64,000 nt of DNA, from NCBI GenBank assembly GCA_038232275.1, contig JBBSIC010000007.1:1-64000 (forward strand), given 5' to 3'. Both the position numbers and the translations under genes were made by a program. The notes beneath the pieces are model-generated. The model searched no databases. It was not told the origin of the DNA and worked only from the letters and a program-made list of their open reading frames with translations. Shown piece by piece: positions 17,542 through 25,823 of this stretch. Position 1 is the first letter of the stretch. Each line of letters starts with the position of its first letter. The stretch is from DATLGB01 sp038232275 (GTDB taxonomy: Bacteria > Actinomycetota > Thermoleophilia > Solirubrobacterales > Solirubrobacteraceae).

Positions 17542-20500
17542 GTGCCCTCGGTGCCCCTCACCCCCGCCCAGCTCGAGGCCGTCACGCACCCCGGCGGCCC
17601 GCTGCTGGTCATCGCGGGCGCCGGGACGGGCAAGACGCGGATCCTCGTGGAGCGCTTCGCGTTTCTGGTGGAGCACGGTTACGCCCCTGAGGAGATCCTC
17701 TGCCTGACCTTCTCCAGCGCCGCCGCGGAGGAGCTGCGCGAGCGCGTCGAGACCGCGATCGCCCGGCCCTACGAGGAGCTGGCGGTCACGACCTTTCATG
17801 CCTTCTGCGCGCAGCTGCTGCGCGACGAGGCGGCCGAGGCGGGGGTCGACCCGTTCGCCACGCCGGTCACCCCGGCCGACCGCCTCGCGATGCTGCTCGA
17901 GCGCATCGACGAGCTGCCCCTGTCCCAGCACGACCTGCGCGGCAACCCGAGCGCGCTGCTCGGCTCGGTCGTCGGGCGCATCGACCGCCTCAAGGACGAG
18001 CTGATCTCCGCCGAGGACTACGCGGCCTGGGCGGCGGCGCTGGCCGAGGACACCGAGGCCTCCCGCGCGAAGGCGCTGCGTGAGCGCGAGTTCGGCGAGA
18101 TCTACGGCGCGCACGACCGCATGCTCGCCCACGCGGGAACGCTGGACTTCGGCGACCTCGTCCTGCACGCCTTCCGCCTGTTGCGCGAGCGCCCGCACGT
18201 GCGCGCGCGCCTCGCCCAGCGGTTCCGCCACGTGCTCGTGGACGAGTTCCAGGACACGAGCTTCGCCCAGGGCCTGCTCCTCCGGCTGCTGGTGGCCGAC
18301 CACGACAACATCCTCGTCGCGGGCGACGACGACCAGGCGATCTACCGCTTCCGCGGCGCGTCGACGAAGAACCTGCACGACTTCCAGTCGGAGTCGGCCG
18401 GCGTCAAGGTCGTCACGCTGGATCGCTCGTTTCGCTCGGGGCAGGCGATCCTCGACGCCGCCGGCGCGGTCGTCGCGTCCAACGAGGACCGGCTGGCGAA
18501 GACGCTCACCGGTGACCCCGGTGGGGACGTCCTGTTCTGGCGCGCCGCGAACGAGCGCGCCCAGGCCCAGGCCGCGGCGGCGGACATCGAGCGCCTGATC
18601 ACCCGCGAAGCCGTCGCCCCGGAGGACGTCGCCGTGCTGGTGCGGTCGATCAAGGGCGAGGGGCAGGCCGTCGGCGTCGCCCTCGAGGAGCGGGCGGTGC
18701 CGTACCGGATCGCCGGGGCGGCGGCGTTCTTCCAGCGCGCCGAGGTCCGCGACCTGCTCGCCTGGCTGCGCCTGCTGGTGGACCCGGGCGACGCCGGCGC
18801 CGTCGTGCGCGCGCTGGCACGCCCTCCCATCGAGCTGCGCTCGATCGACCTCGCCCGCGTGACCCAGATCGCCCGGCGGCGCAAGCTCGACATGGTCGGC
18901 GCGCTGGGCGCCGCGATGGAGTCGCCGCAGATCCCGCCGGAGGCGCGCGAGCACATCCTCGCCTTCCTCAAGCTCTACCGCAGCGCGTCCGGCGCGCTGG
19001 ACTCGACGCGGCCGGACCTCTTCGTCCACCGCATGGTCGAGCGGCTCGGCCTGCGCCGCCAGCTGCTGTTCGCCGCGACGGCCGAGGTCGTCGAGCGGCT
19101 CGTCAACCTCGCCAAGTTCGCCGAGCTCGCCGCCACCTACGCGCGCCGCTCCCCCACGGCGACCGCGCGCGACTTCGCGCGCAGCATCGGCGCCGTCGCC
19201 GAGGCCGGGCTGCGCGAGGAGGAGGCGCAGGCGTCGCAGCGTCCGCGCGGGGTGCAGGTGATGACGATGCACGCTGCCAAGGGCCTGGAGTTCGACCACG
19301 TCTACGTGCTCGGCCTGTTCGCCGCGCGCATGCCGGGGCCGCGGCAGCGCTCGCTCGAGCCGATCCCAGACGCCCTGATCAAGGAGGCGCTCCCGCCGGA
19401 CACCAAGGGCGCCTACGTGGCCGAGCAGCGCCGCCTGCTCCACGTCGCGATGACCCGCGCCCGGCAGCGGCTGATCCTCACCTACCCGGCGGTCACCGAC
19501 CGCGGGGCCGCGCAGCTGCCGTCCCCCTTCGCCGAGGAGGCGCGCGCCGCCGTCGGCGGCGAGTGGGAGGACCGCGAGGAGGAGCTGTTCGGGCCGGCGG
19601 AGACGCTGCAGTCCACCTTCCGCGTGCTGCGCGACGAGCTGATGACGACGATCGCGCAGGTCGGCGGCCGGCTCGGCGAGCTGCGCTTCGACACCGACCT
19701 CGACGTCAGCCACGCCGTCGTGCGCTATCTCGAGGTGCTGAAGCTGAGCGCGCTGCTCGAGCGCACCCGCGCGGGGCAGTCCGTCGTTGAGGCGCTGCCC
19801 GAGGTCAACGCGCGCCTGCTGCAGGCGGTCACCGCCGAGCAGCGGGAGATCTTCGACACCTCCGCGCTCGACGAGTACCTCCAGGACGCCGAGCGCGATG
19901 CGCGCACCCGCGCGTCGGTCGTGGCGCGGCGCTCCGAGCCGTCGCTGGAGCAGTTCCTGCCGCGTCGCGGCGACGGGCTGCTGCTGAGCGCGGGCGACAT
20001 CGAGACCTACCGGACCTGCCCGCTGAAGTACAAGTTCGCGCGCGTGTTCCGGATCCCGCAGGAGCCGACGCTCAACCAGCGCTTCGGCATCCTCGTCCAC
20101 CAGGTGCTCGAGCGCTTCCACGCGGACTCCCATCAGGCCGGCTCGCTGCCCGAGCTGCTCGGCCTGCTCGAGGCGGGCTGGCGCCGCGGCGGCTTCGGCG
20201 ACACCGAACAGGAGCGCCAGCTGCAGGGCAAGGCCGAGCAGTCGCTGATCCGCTACCACGAGCGCTTCCAGGGCACCGACGCCGAGCCGATCTGGTTCGA
20301 GAGGTCGTTCACCTTCACGCTCGGCAGGCACACGCTGCGCGGCCGCGTGGACCGCGTCGACCGCCTCGCCGACGGCGCCTACGAGCTGATCGACTACAAG
20401 ACGGGCCGGCCGAAGAAGGCGGCCGACCTTCGCGAGGACGTCCAGCTCGCGCTGTACTCCGTGGCGGCGCAGCAGGCATGGGATCTCGACGCCGCCCACC

Positions 20501-20691
20501 AGGCCTACTACTACATCCTCGACGACCAGAAGGTGCCAGTCGACTGGTCCGAGGACGACCGCGAGTGGATCACCGACACCGTGCTCGAGGTCGCCGACGG
20601 GATCACGCAGCAGGGCTTCGAGCCGACCCCGAGCTTCGCCGCCTGCTCGATCTGCGACTACCGGATCGCCTGCCCGGCGGCCGAGCGCTGA
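17542..20691 (+). CDS. UvrD-like helicase fused to Fe-S PD-(D/E)XK nuclease
   Basis: A 1049-residue superfamily 1A helicase with a RecB/AddB-like nuclease. Helicase motifs: Walker A AGAGTGKT (25-32), motif II DEFQDT (~234), motif III GDDDQAIYRFRG (~261), MTMHAAKGLEFDHVYVL, and motif VI LLHVAMTRARQRL. The nuclease has the core IDYKTG (Asp951, Lys953). Four cysteines (826, 1035, 1038, 1044) are arranged as in AddB/AdnB/Cas4 4Fe-4S nucleases. It should unwind and resect DNA ends in recombinational repair. All key residues are intact. In mycobacteria two such chains (AdnA and AdnB) are adjacent, whereas only one is here. GTG 17542 (or 17551) is the start. Confidence 0.92.
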   Translation: MPSVPLTPAQLEAVTHPGGPLLVIAGAGTGKTRILVERFAFLVEHGYAPEEILCLTFSSAAAEELRERVETAIARPYEELAVTTFHAFCAQLLRDEAAEAGVDPFATPVTPADRLAMLLERIDELPLSQHDLRGNPSALLGSVVGRIDRLKDELISAEDYAAWAAALAEDTEASRAKALREREFGEIYGAHDRMLAHAGTLDFGDLVLHAFRLLRERPHVRARLAQRFRHVLVDEFQDTSFAQGLLLRLLVADHDNILVAGDDDQAIYRFRGASTKNLHDFQSESAGVKVVTLDRSFRSGQAILDAAGAVVASNEDRLAKTLTGDPGGDVLFWRAANERAQAQAAAADIERLITREAVAPEDVAVLVRSIKGEGQAVGVALEERAVPYRIAGAAAFFQRAEVRDLLAWLRLLVDPGDAGAVVRALARPPIELRSIDLARVTQIARRRKLDMVGALGAAMESPQIPPEAREHILAFLKLYRSASGALDSTRPDLFVHRMVERLGLRRQLLFAATAEVVERLVNLAKFAELAATYARRSPTATARDFARSIGAVAEAGLREEEAQASQRPRGVQVMTMHAAKGLEFDHVYVLGLFAARMPGPRQRSLEPIPDALIKEALPPDTKGAYVAEQRRLLHVAMTRARQRLILTYPAVTDRGAAQLPSPFAEEARAAVGGEWEDREEELFGPAETLQSTFRVLRDELMTTIAQVGGRLGELRFDTDLDVSHAVVRYLEVLKLSALLERTRAGQSVVEALPEVNARLLQAVTAEQREIFDTSALDEYLQDAERDARTRASVVARRSEPSLEQFLPRRGDGLLLSAGDIETYRTCPLKYKFARVFRIPQEPTLNQRFGILVHQVLERFHADSHQAGSLPELLGLLEAGWRRGGFGDTEQERQLQGKAEQSLIRYHERFQGTDAEPIWFERSFTFTLGRHTLRGRVDRVDRLADGAYELIDYKTGRPKKAADLREDVQLALYSVAAQQAWDLDAAHQAYYYILDDQKVPVDWSEDDREWITDTVLEVADGITQQGFEPTPSFAACSICDYRIACPAAER

Positions 20692-20704
20692 GAGGGGGCC
20701 GGGC

Positions 20705-21338
20705 GTGCTCGGCGCGGTGCGCGTGACGCAGAGCGTCGCGGCCGTGAACCGCTCGACCAGGCGCGCGATCCTCGGGCTGGCGCTCGTGGCCGGCGTCGTG
20801 CTGTTGATCGGCCTCGCCGCCGGCGGCTTCAGCGCTCACGCGTCCGCTCGGCCGCCTCGAGGCGACGGCGCGGCGGCTGTCGCACGGCGACTCGGCAGCC
20901 GGGCCGTCGTCGAGGGACGGCGGAGCAGCGCTCGCTGTCGCGCTCCTTCAACGACATGGCCGACAACCTGCAGGACGCCCTCGAGGCGCGGGGGCGCTTC
21001 GTCGCCGACGCGTCGCACCAGCTGCGCACGCCGCTGACCGGCGTGCGGCTGCGCATGGAGGAGGCGCGCGCGACGACCCTTGACGACGACCCGCCGCGGA
21101 GGAGCTCGACAAGGGCATGCGCGAGGTCGACCGGCTGGACGGCGTGATCGAGTACCTGTTGTCGCTCAGCCGCGCCGGGCGCCGGGCCGCGAGGCCGACG
21201 CGGTCGACGTCGGCGAGGCGGCGCGCGCGGCAGCTCGCGCGCGAGTGGGGCGGCGAGGTCACGATCGCCAACCGCGGAGACGGCGGCGCGCGCGCGGTCG
21301 TCGTGCTTCCCGGCGACCGCGAGGCGGTGCCCTCATGA
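20705..21338 (+). pseudogene. Decayed two-component sensor histidine kinase
   Basis: Pieces of one kinase lie in order but in changing frames. A membrane helix (ILGLALVAGVVLLIGLAAGG) is in frame 2. A HAMP remnant (TRPLGRLEATARRLSHGDSA, from 20838) is in frame 3. A DHp region with the H-box SHQLRTPL (20956 onward) is in frame 1. REVDRLDGVIEYLLSLSRAG is in frame 3, EADAVDVGEAARAAARA in frame 2, and a final WGGEVTIANRGDGG...AVVVLPG in frame 3. At least five shifts occur within 630 bases. The ATP-binding N and G boxes and the sensor domain are missing, so it cannot function. No response regulator gene is next to it. It ends in an ATGA overlap with the next small gene, as an intact operon would. 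Confidence 0.85.
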
Positions 21339-21659
21339 GGCGCTCCGTCGCCGGCTGGACCCTGCTCGCCCTGCTCGGGCTCGTGCTCGCGGCGGGCGCT
21401 GCCTATGCCGCGAGCCGCCTGGCGACGCAACCGATCGGGCTCTCCTCCGAGCCGATCAGCGCGGGACGGACCCTGGCGCCGAAGTCAAGCGCGACCCCGC
21501 GCGCCGAGCCCAAGCCCAGGCCGAAGCGGACCCCCCGCCCCACACCCACCCCGGCGGCGACGGCGCCCCCCCGTCGTCACCGCGGCGCCGACGGTCGACG
21601 ACCGCGGCGACAACAGCGGCCACGGCGGGGGCGGCGGCGGGCACGGGAGCGACGACTGA
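21335..21659 (+). pseudogene. Small membrane-anchored Pro/Lys-rich protein, frameshifted at a C7 run
   Basis: The frame from ATG 21335 encodes an N-terminal membrane helix (WTLLALLGLVLAAGAAYAAS) and a Thr/Pro/Lys-rich stretch. At a run of seven C's near 21568 the frame that looks genuine changes. The frame-3 continuation gives PVVTAAPTVDDRGDN followed by a Gly/His tail and a stop at 21659. The original frame instead runs on as Arg-rich nonsense to 21691. Small Asp/Gly/His-rich membrane proteins often follow histidine kinases, and this one overlaps the dead kinase by ATGA. Either the pair is decaying together or the C7 run hides a sequencing indel. Confidence 0.6.
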
Positions 21660-21677
21660 CCCTTTCCCCGACGCGCA

Positions 21678-22832
21678 TCAGCGCGCGGTGAGCGCGCTGG
21701 GCCGGGGCTCGCGCAGCACGGCGGCCGTCGCGAGCGCTGCCATGCCGAGCAGCACGTAGGGCACGGAGTCTCCCGCCGCCTGGGCGAGCGCACCGCCGCC
21801 GGAGCCGCCCAGCGCCGACCCGGCCCCCCAGGCGAGGTTGGCGAGGCCGAACGCGAACGCCGGGTTCACGCCGCGGTCCTCAGCGCCTCGAGACAGCAAT
21901 GCCATGGCCGGCGTCCACAGCGTCCCGAACAGCGGAGCCGCGACCATGACCCCCAGTGCCAGCGGCACGACGGCGTCGGGCAGGGCCAGCAGCGCGAGCA
22001 CCAAGCCGCCGAGCCCGAGGCCGATCCGGGCCGGGCCGCGCGCGCCGCTGCGGTCCGCGATGCGACCGGCGATCGGGGACATCGCCGCCTCGAAGGCGAT
22101 GGCGCCGAGGAAGACGGCGCCGATCACGATCGGCCCGGCGCCGAGCTCGTCGAGACGCAGCGGCACCAGGACGTTGATCAGCCCGAAGGCGAGCGCGGGC
22201 ACCGCCATCAGCCACAGGCCGAGGCGCATGTGCGGGTCCCGCAGGGCCTGGCGCACAGCGTCGAGGCCCGACGTGTGCACCGCCTGGGGCCCTGGTTGTC
22301 CCGCGAGCACGACGATCAGCCCGAGCGGCAGGATCACGAAGGCGCCGTAGACGACGCCGAAGCCGAGGGCGTGCGCCGCCGCGCCGAGCACCGGGCCGCC
22401 GAGCGCGCCCGCGATCGCCGCGCCGATCACCGTTCCCAGCGCCTCGGCCCGGCGCTCGCGCGGCGCGATCGCCACGACCCAGGCCAGCCCGCCCGCCCAG
22501 ATCGCCGCGGCGCCGACGCCCTGCAGCGCCCGCGCGGCGACGAGCAGCCCGGCGCTGCGGGCGAGCCCGAAGGTGACGCTCGCGCCCGCCAGCAGCGCCA
22601 GCGCGCCGATGATCGTCCGCTTCGGCCCGGTGCGCGAGGCGACCCAGGCCGCCGGCAGCGACAGCGCGAACGTCCCGGCCGCGTAGGAGGCCGACAGCAC
22701 GCCGGCCGACGCCTTCGTCAGGTGGTACTCGCCGACCAGGCCCGGCAGCAGCGGCGTGATCGTCGCGTAGGCCGCGGTGTCGACGACGACGGCGACGGCG
22801 AGGAGCGCGAGCAGCCGGCCGGAGCCGGTCAA
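21678..22832 (-). CDS. MFS transporter
   Basis: A 384-residue major facilitator with about 12 hydrophobic segments. The A-like motif after TM2 reads WVASRTGPKRTIIG. The second-half equivalent is IAGRIADRSGARGP. This is a drug/metabolite:H+ antiporter-type fold, and the substrate cannot be told. The start TTG at 22832 overlaps the stop of the upstream PAC2 gene as TTGA, and the first helix (RLLALLAVAVVVDTAAYATI) begins directly after. The apparent upstream extension is antisense or out-of-frame PAC2 sequence. Confidence 0.85.
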   Translation of the reverse strand: MTGSGRLLALLAVAVVVDTAAYATITPLLPGLVGEYHLTKASAGVLSASYAAGTFALSLPAAWVASRTGPKRTIIGALALLAGASVTFGLARSAGLLVAARALQGVGAAAIWAGGLAWVVAIAPRERRAEALGTVIGAAIAGALGGPVLGAAAHALGFGVVYGAFVILPLGLIVVLAGQPGPQAVHTSGLDAVRQALRDPHMRLGLWLMAVPALAFGLINVLVPLRLDELGAGPIVIGAVFLGAIAFEAAMSPIAGRIADRSGARGPARIGLGLGGLVLALLALPDAVVPLALGVMVAAPLFGTLWTPAMALLSRGAEDRGVNPAFAFGLANLAWGAGSALGGSGGGALAQAAGDSVPYVLLGMAALATAAVLREPRPSALTAR

Positions 22833-23743
22833 GCGCCCGCGCCCGGGCCTCCCAGGGAGCCGGGGCCCGGTCCGCGTCCGCCGCCACGCTGGCGCAGGAA
22901 CCGTTGGAACTCCCTCGCGAGCACGTCGCCCGAGGGCAGGCTGTCGGGGTCCGTCGGCTCGTCGTCCTCCGCCGCGGCGCGCTCGAGGCGCTCGACGAAT
23001 GCCTGCACGTCGGGGTCTGACTCGACGGCGAGGTTGACCTGGCGCTCGTACTCGGCGGCGGCCTGCTCGAGCTCCGTGGCGTCGACGGCGACGCCCACGA
23101 CGCCCTCGAGCTTGCGCACGAGCGCGAGCGCGCCCTTGGGGTTGGGCGATACGGCCACGTAGTGCGGCACGGCGGCCCACAGCGAGACCGACGGGATGCC
23201 GCGGCGCTGGCACGCGTCGTGCAGCACGCCGACGATGCCGGTCGGGCCCTCATAGCTGGACTGCGCGAGGCCGACGCGCTCGATCAGCGCCTCGTCGGAC
23301 GCGAGCCCCGTGATGGCGATCGGGCGCGTGTGCGGGACGTCGGCCAGCAGCGAGCCGAGCGTGACGATCGACTGCACGCCGAGCGCCTCCGCCAGGTCGA
23401 GCACGGTGTCGCAGAACTGGCGCCAGCGGAAGGACGGCTCGTGGCCCGAGACGAGCACGAGGTCGCGCGGAGCGCCGGGCGCACGCACGGCGTGCACCTG
23501 GACGTCCGGCCAGTCGACCGAGCGGCTGACACCGTCCACGAAGCGGATCGACGGGCGCGTGGCCTGGAAGTCGTAGAACTCCTCGGGGTCGATCGTCGCG
23601 AAGCGCCGCCCGCCGAGTGCGCCGGTGATGAAGGTCGCGGCGGACGACGCCGCGTCCCCCGCGTCGTTCCAGCCCTCGAAAGCCGCGACCATGGCGGGGG
23701 CGCGAAGGCCATCTGGGCGGCGCTCCCAGCGCAGAGGCTGCAT
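22829..23743 (-). CDS. PAC2 (proteasome-assembly-chaperone-like) family protein
   Basis: A 304-residue PAC2-family protein (PF09754). N-terminal PAMVAAFEGWNDAGDAASSA and the central VTLGSLLADVPHTRP are family marks. Actinobacterial members are near-universal and often found with proteasome or carboxylate-amine ligase genes, but no biochemical role is settled. The last ~45 residues are acidic, then Gly/Arg-rich. The start is ATG 23743 or GTG 23752, and neither has a ribosome site. It is translationally coupled (TTGA) to the MFS gene. Confidence 0.85.
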   Translation of the reverse strand: MQPLRWERRPDGLRAPAMVAAFEGWNDAGDAASSAATFITGALGGRRFATIDPEEFYDFQATRPSIRFVDGVSRSVDWPDVQVHAVRAPGAPRDLVLVSGHEPSFRWRQFCDTVLDLAEALGVQSIVTLGSLLADVPHTRPIAITGLASDEALIERVGLAQSSYEGPTGIVGVLHDACQRRGIPSVSLWAAVPHYVAVSPNPKGALALVRKLEGVVGVAVDATELEQAAAEYERQVNLAVESDPDVQAFVERLERAAAEDDEPTDPDSLPSGDVLAREFQRFLRQRGGGRGPGPGSLGGPGAGA

Positions 23744-23849
23744 CCGAACCACGGTACATCATGGGTTTCGTGGCTCCTGACGCACAGACATCGCGGCGCC
23801 CGCGCCGTCCGGCCTGGCGACCCTGCGGGCTGGGCAGGAGGTCGACCTC

Positions 23850-24284
23850 GTGCTGGCCTGCACGCGCAAGGAACGGCTGATCGCGCGGTCCGGTTCGCCC
23901 CATCTCGCCCGCGAGCTCGACGGCTTCCTCGAACACCTGGTCCGCGAGGTCCAAGACCCCGACTACCGCGCCCTGCTGCACGACCTCGGCAAGATCCGCG
24001 AGTTCAGCTACGGCGCGGAGATCGGGCTCTCCGACGAGGGCCGGCTCGTCGGCCACGTCGCGCTCGGCCAGCGGCTGATCGAGGAGCGCGCCGGCGGGCT
24101 GGCGCCCGACAAGCGCCTGGCGCTGATCCACTGCGTGCTCACCCACCACGGGGCCGACGCCGTGCCGGGCCGGCGCTTCGGCTCGCCGGAGGCGGTCGCC
24201 CTGCACCGGCTGAACGCGCTCGAGGCCACGGTCAAGGGCGCCTTGGAGCACGGTTTGAATAGGCTTGGCCGGTGGCGACTCTGA
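23850..24284 (+). CDS. Shortened YhaM-like HD-domain protein
   Basis: 144 residues with an HD phosphohydrolase end (LLHDLGKIREFSYGAEIGLS, then LVGHVALGQRLIEERA, then LTHHGADAVPGRRFGSPEA). This is the C-terminal pattern of the YhaM 3'-5' exoribonuclease family. The beginning (ACTRKERLIARSGSPHL) matches the start of the family's OB-fold domain. Most of the OB fold and the first half of the HD domain, with its leading histidine, seem removed in frame: HLAREL joins directly to DGFLEH, and RALL joins to HDLGK. GTG 23850 follows AGGAGG. The same frame is open back to 23781 with family-like residues but no standard start. Probably a non-functional or altered remnant. Confidence 0.65.
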   Translation: MLACTRKERLIARSGSPHLARELDGFLEHLVREVQDPDYRALLHDLGKIREFSYGAEIGLSDEGRLVGHVALGQRLIEERAGGLAPDKRLALIHCVLTHHGADAVPGRRFGSPEAVALHRLNALEATVKGALEHGLNRLGRWRL

Positions 24285-24481
24285 TCGTGTTCAGCGGTGG
24301 AGCGTCGGTCCCCGTCTCGGAGTCGCTCGAACACGTCGTGCACGCGCTCGAGGGCCACGCCGCGGACACGCCCGCGCTCCCGGCGTTCACGCGCACGGCG
24401 GGCCACGCGGACCCGGCCACGTTCGAGGGCACGCGGGTCCACGTGCGGCCGAGCCAGATCCTCTACGTGACGCCGGCCTGA
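24272..24481 (+). CDS. Conserved-looking small protein, unknown function
   Basis: A 69-residue protein starting at GTG 24272 inside the end of the HD gene (13-bp overlap) and ending 4 bp before cydA. It has a beta-alpha-beta look: ATLIVFSGGASVPV, then SESLEHVVHALEG, then GTRVHVRPSQILYVTPA. The last strand resembles FlbD-like or ParB-N-like 'V-P--I-YV' ends. No family is assigned. The tight packing with cydA suggests co-transcription. Confidence 0.6.
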   Translation: MATLIVFSGGASVPVSESLEHVVHALEGHAADTPALPAFTRTAGHADPATFEGTRVHVRPSQILYVTPA

Positions 24482-24485
24482 CACG

Positions 24486-25823
24486 ATGTCCGCGGCCGGG
24501 TTCGCGCCGGTCGTCCAGCAGTACCTGTTGCAGGCGCGCCAGATGCAGGCGCTCTCGCTGGCCGTGCACATCCCGCTCGTGTGCTTCGGCATCGCCTTCC
24601 CCGCCCTCGTGCTGGTCGCCGAGTGGCGCCATCTGCGCACGGGCGATCCGGTGTACCGCACGATCGCGCGGCGGTGGTCGAAGACGATGCTCACGCTGTT
24701 CGCGGTCGGCGTCGTCACCGGCACGATCCTGAGCTTCGAGCTCGGCATGCTCTGGCCCGGCTTCATGGCGAGCTTCAGCGACGTGTTCGGCCTGGGCTTC
24801 GCGCTGGAGGGGTTCTCGTTTTTCCTCGAGGCGATCTTCATCGGGATCTACGTCTACGGCTGGGACCGGCTGTCGCCGCGCAGGCACTTCCTGGCGGGCA
24901 TCCCCGTGGCGATCGCGGGCGTGAGCGGGTCGCTGTTCGTGATCGCCGTCAACGGCTGGATGAACCACCCGAGGGGGTTCCGGCTGTCCGGCGGGCAGGC
25001 CGTCGACGTGCACCCCTGGTCGGCGCTGTTCGGCAACTCGTACTTCTGGCACGAGCTCGTGCACATGTACTTCGCGGGCTTCATCGTGACCGGATTCCTC
25101 GTCGCCGGCTACTACGCGTGGGGGTATGCGCGCGGGCGGTGGGGACGCTATGAGCGAGCGGCACTCACCATCGCCCTATCCGCGGCGGCGCTCGCGGCGC
25201 CCGCGCAGGTCGTGATCGGCGACTGGGCGGCGCGGACGATCGCCAAGGAGCAACCGGTCAAGCTGGCCGCCCTCGAGGGCCTGTCGGAGACGACACGCGG
25301 CGCGCCGTTGCACGTGCTCGGCTGGTTCGACGGCAAGGACGTCAAGTACGGCATCGGCGTCCCGAAGCTGCTCTCGATCCTGGCGTTTCACGACCCGAAC
25401 GCCAGCGTGCGGGGGCTCGACACCGTCCCACCCGCCGACCGGCCGCCGGTGAACGTCGTGCGCTTCGCGTTTCAGACGATGGTCGGGATCGGGACCGCCC
25501 TCGCGCTGCTCGGGCTGCTGTTCGTGTACGTGCGCGTGCGGCGGCGGCGCCTGCCGCAATCGCGCTGGTTTTATCGGGCGGTGGTGGCCGCCGGCCCGCT
25601 GGCGGTGGTGGCGCTGATCGCCGGCTGGGTGACGACCGAGGTCGGTCGGCAGCCGTGGATCGCCTACGGGGTCATGCGCACGGAGCAGGCGGTCACCGGC
25701 GCCGGCGGCATCCCGATCGGCTACGGCGCCCTGGCCGGCATCTACCTGGTGCTCGCCGCAGCCGTGTTCTGGGCCCTGCGCCGGCTCGCGCGCGTACCGC
25801 TGGAGACCGAGGATGCTCGCTGA
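24486..25823 (+). CDS. cydA: Cytochrome bd ubiquinol/menaquinol oxidase subunit I
   Basis: A 445-residue membrane subunit that oxidises quinol and holds hemes b558, b595 and d. Visible features are the heme b595 ligand His28 (LAVHIPLVC), the proton-path glutamates 108 and 115 (ALEGFSFFLEAIF), and His193 in WHELVHMYFAGF. QPVKLAALEGL marks the quinol site, and GRQPW is the C-terminal mark. The Q-loop between these is short, as in the cyanide-insensitive CIO-like bd group. It gives high-affinity O2 respiration. ATG 24486 is followed by cydB with an 11-bp overlap. No cydCD genes are adjacent. Confidence 0.95.
   Translation: MSAAGFAPVVQQYLLQARQMQALSLAVHIPLVCFGIAFPALVLVAEWRHLRTGDPVYRTIARRWSKTMLTLFAVGVVTGTILSFELGMLWPGFMASFSDVFGLGFALEGFSFFLEAIFIGIYVYGWDRLSPRRHFLAGIPVAIAGVSGSLFVIAVNGWMNHPRGFRLSGGQAVDVHPWSALFGNSYFWHELVHMYFAGFIVTGFLVAGYYAWGYARGRWGRYERAALTIALSAAALAAPAQVVIGDWAARTIAKEQPVKLAALEGLSETTRGAPLHVLGWFDGKDVKYGIGVPKLLSILAFHDPNASVRGLDTVPPADRPPVNVVRFAFQTMVGIGTALALLGLLFVYVRVRRRRLPQSRWFYRAVVAAGPLAVVALIAGWVTTEVGRQPWIAYGVMRTEQAVTGAGGIPIGYGALAGIYLVLAAAVFWALRRLARVPLETEDAR

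Noticed and set aside
17539..20499. 986-codon minus-strand frame opposite the helicase
   Set aside because: Low-complexity Arg/Leu/Val/Gly composition and exact antisense position to a gene with intact motifs. It is a codon-bias shadow.
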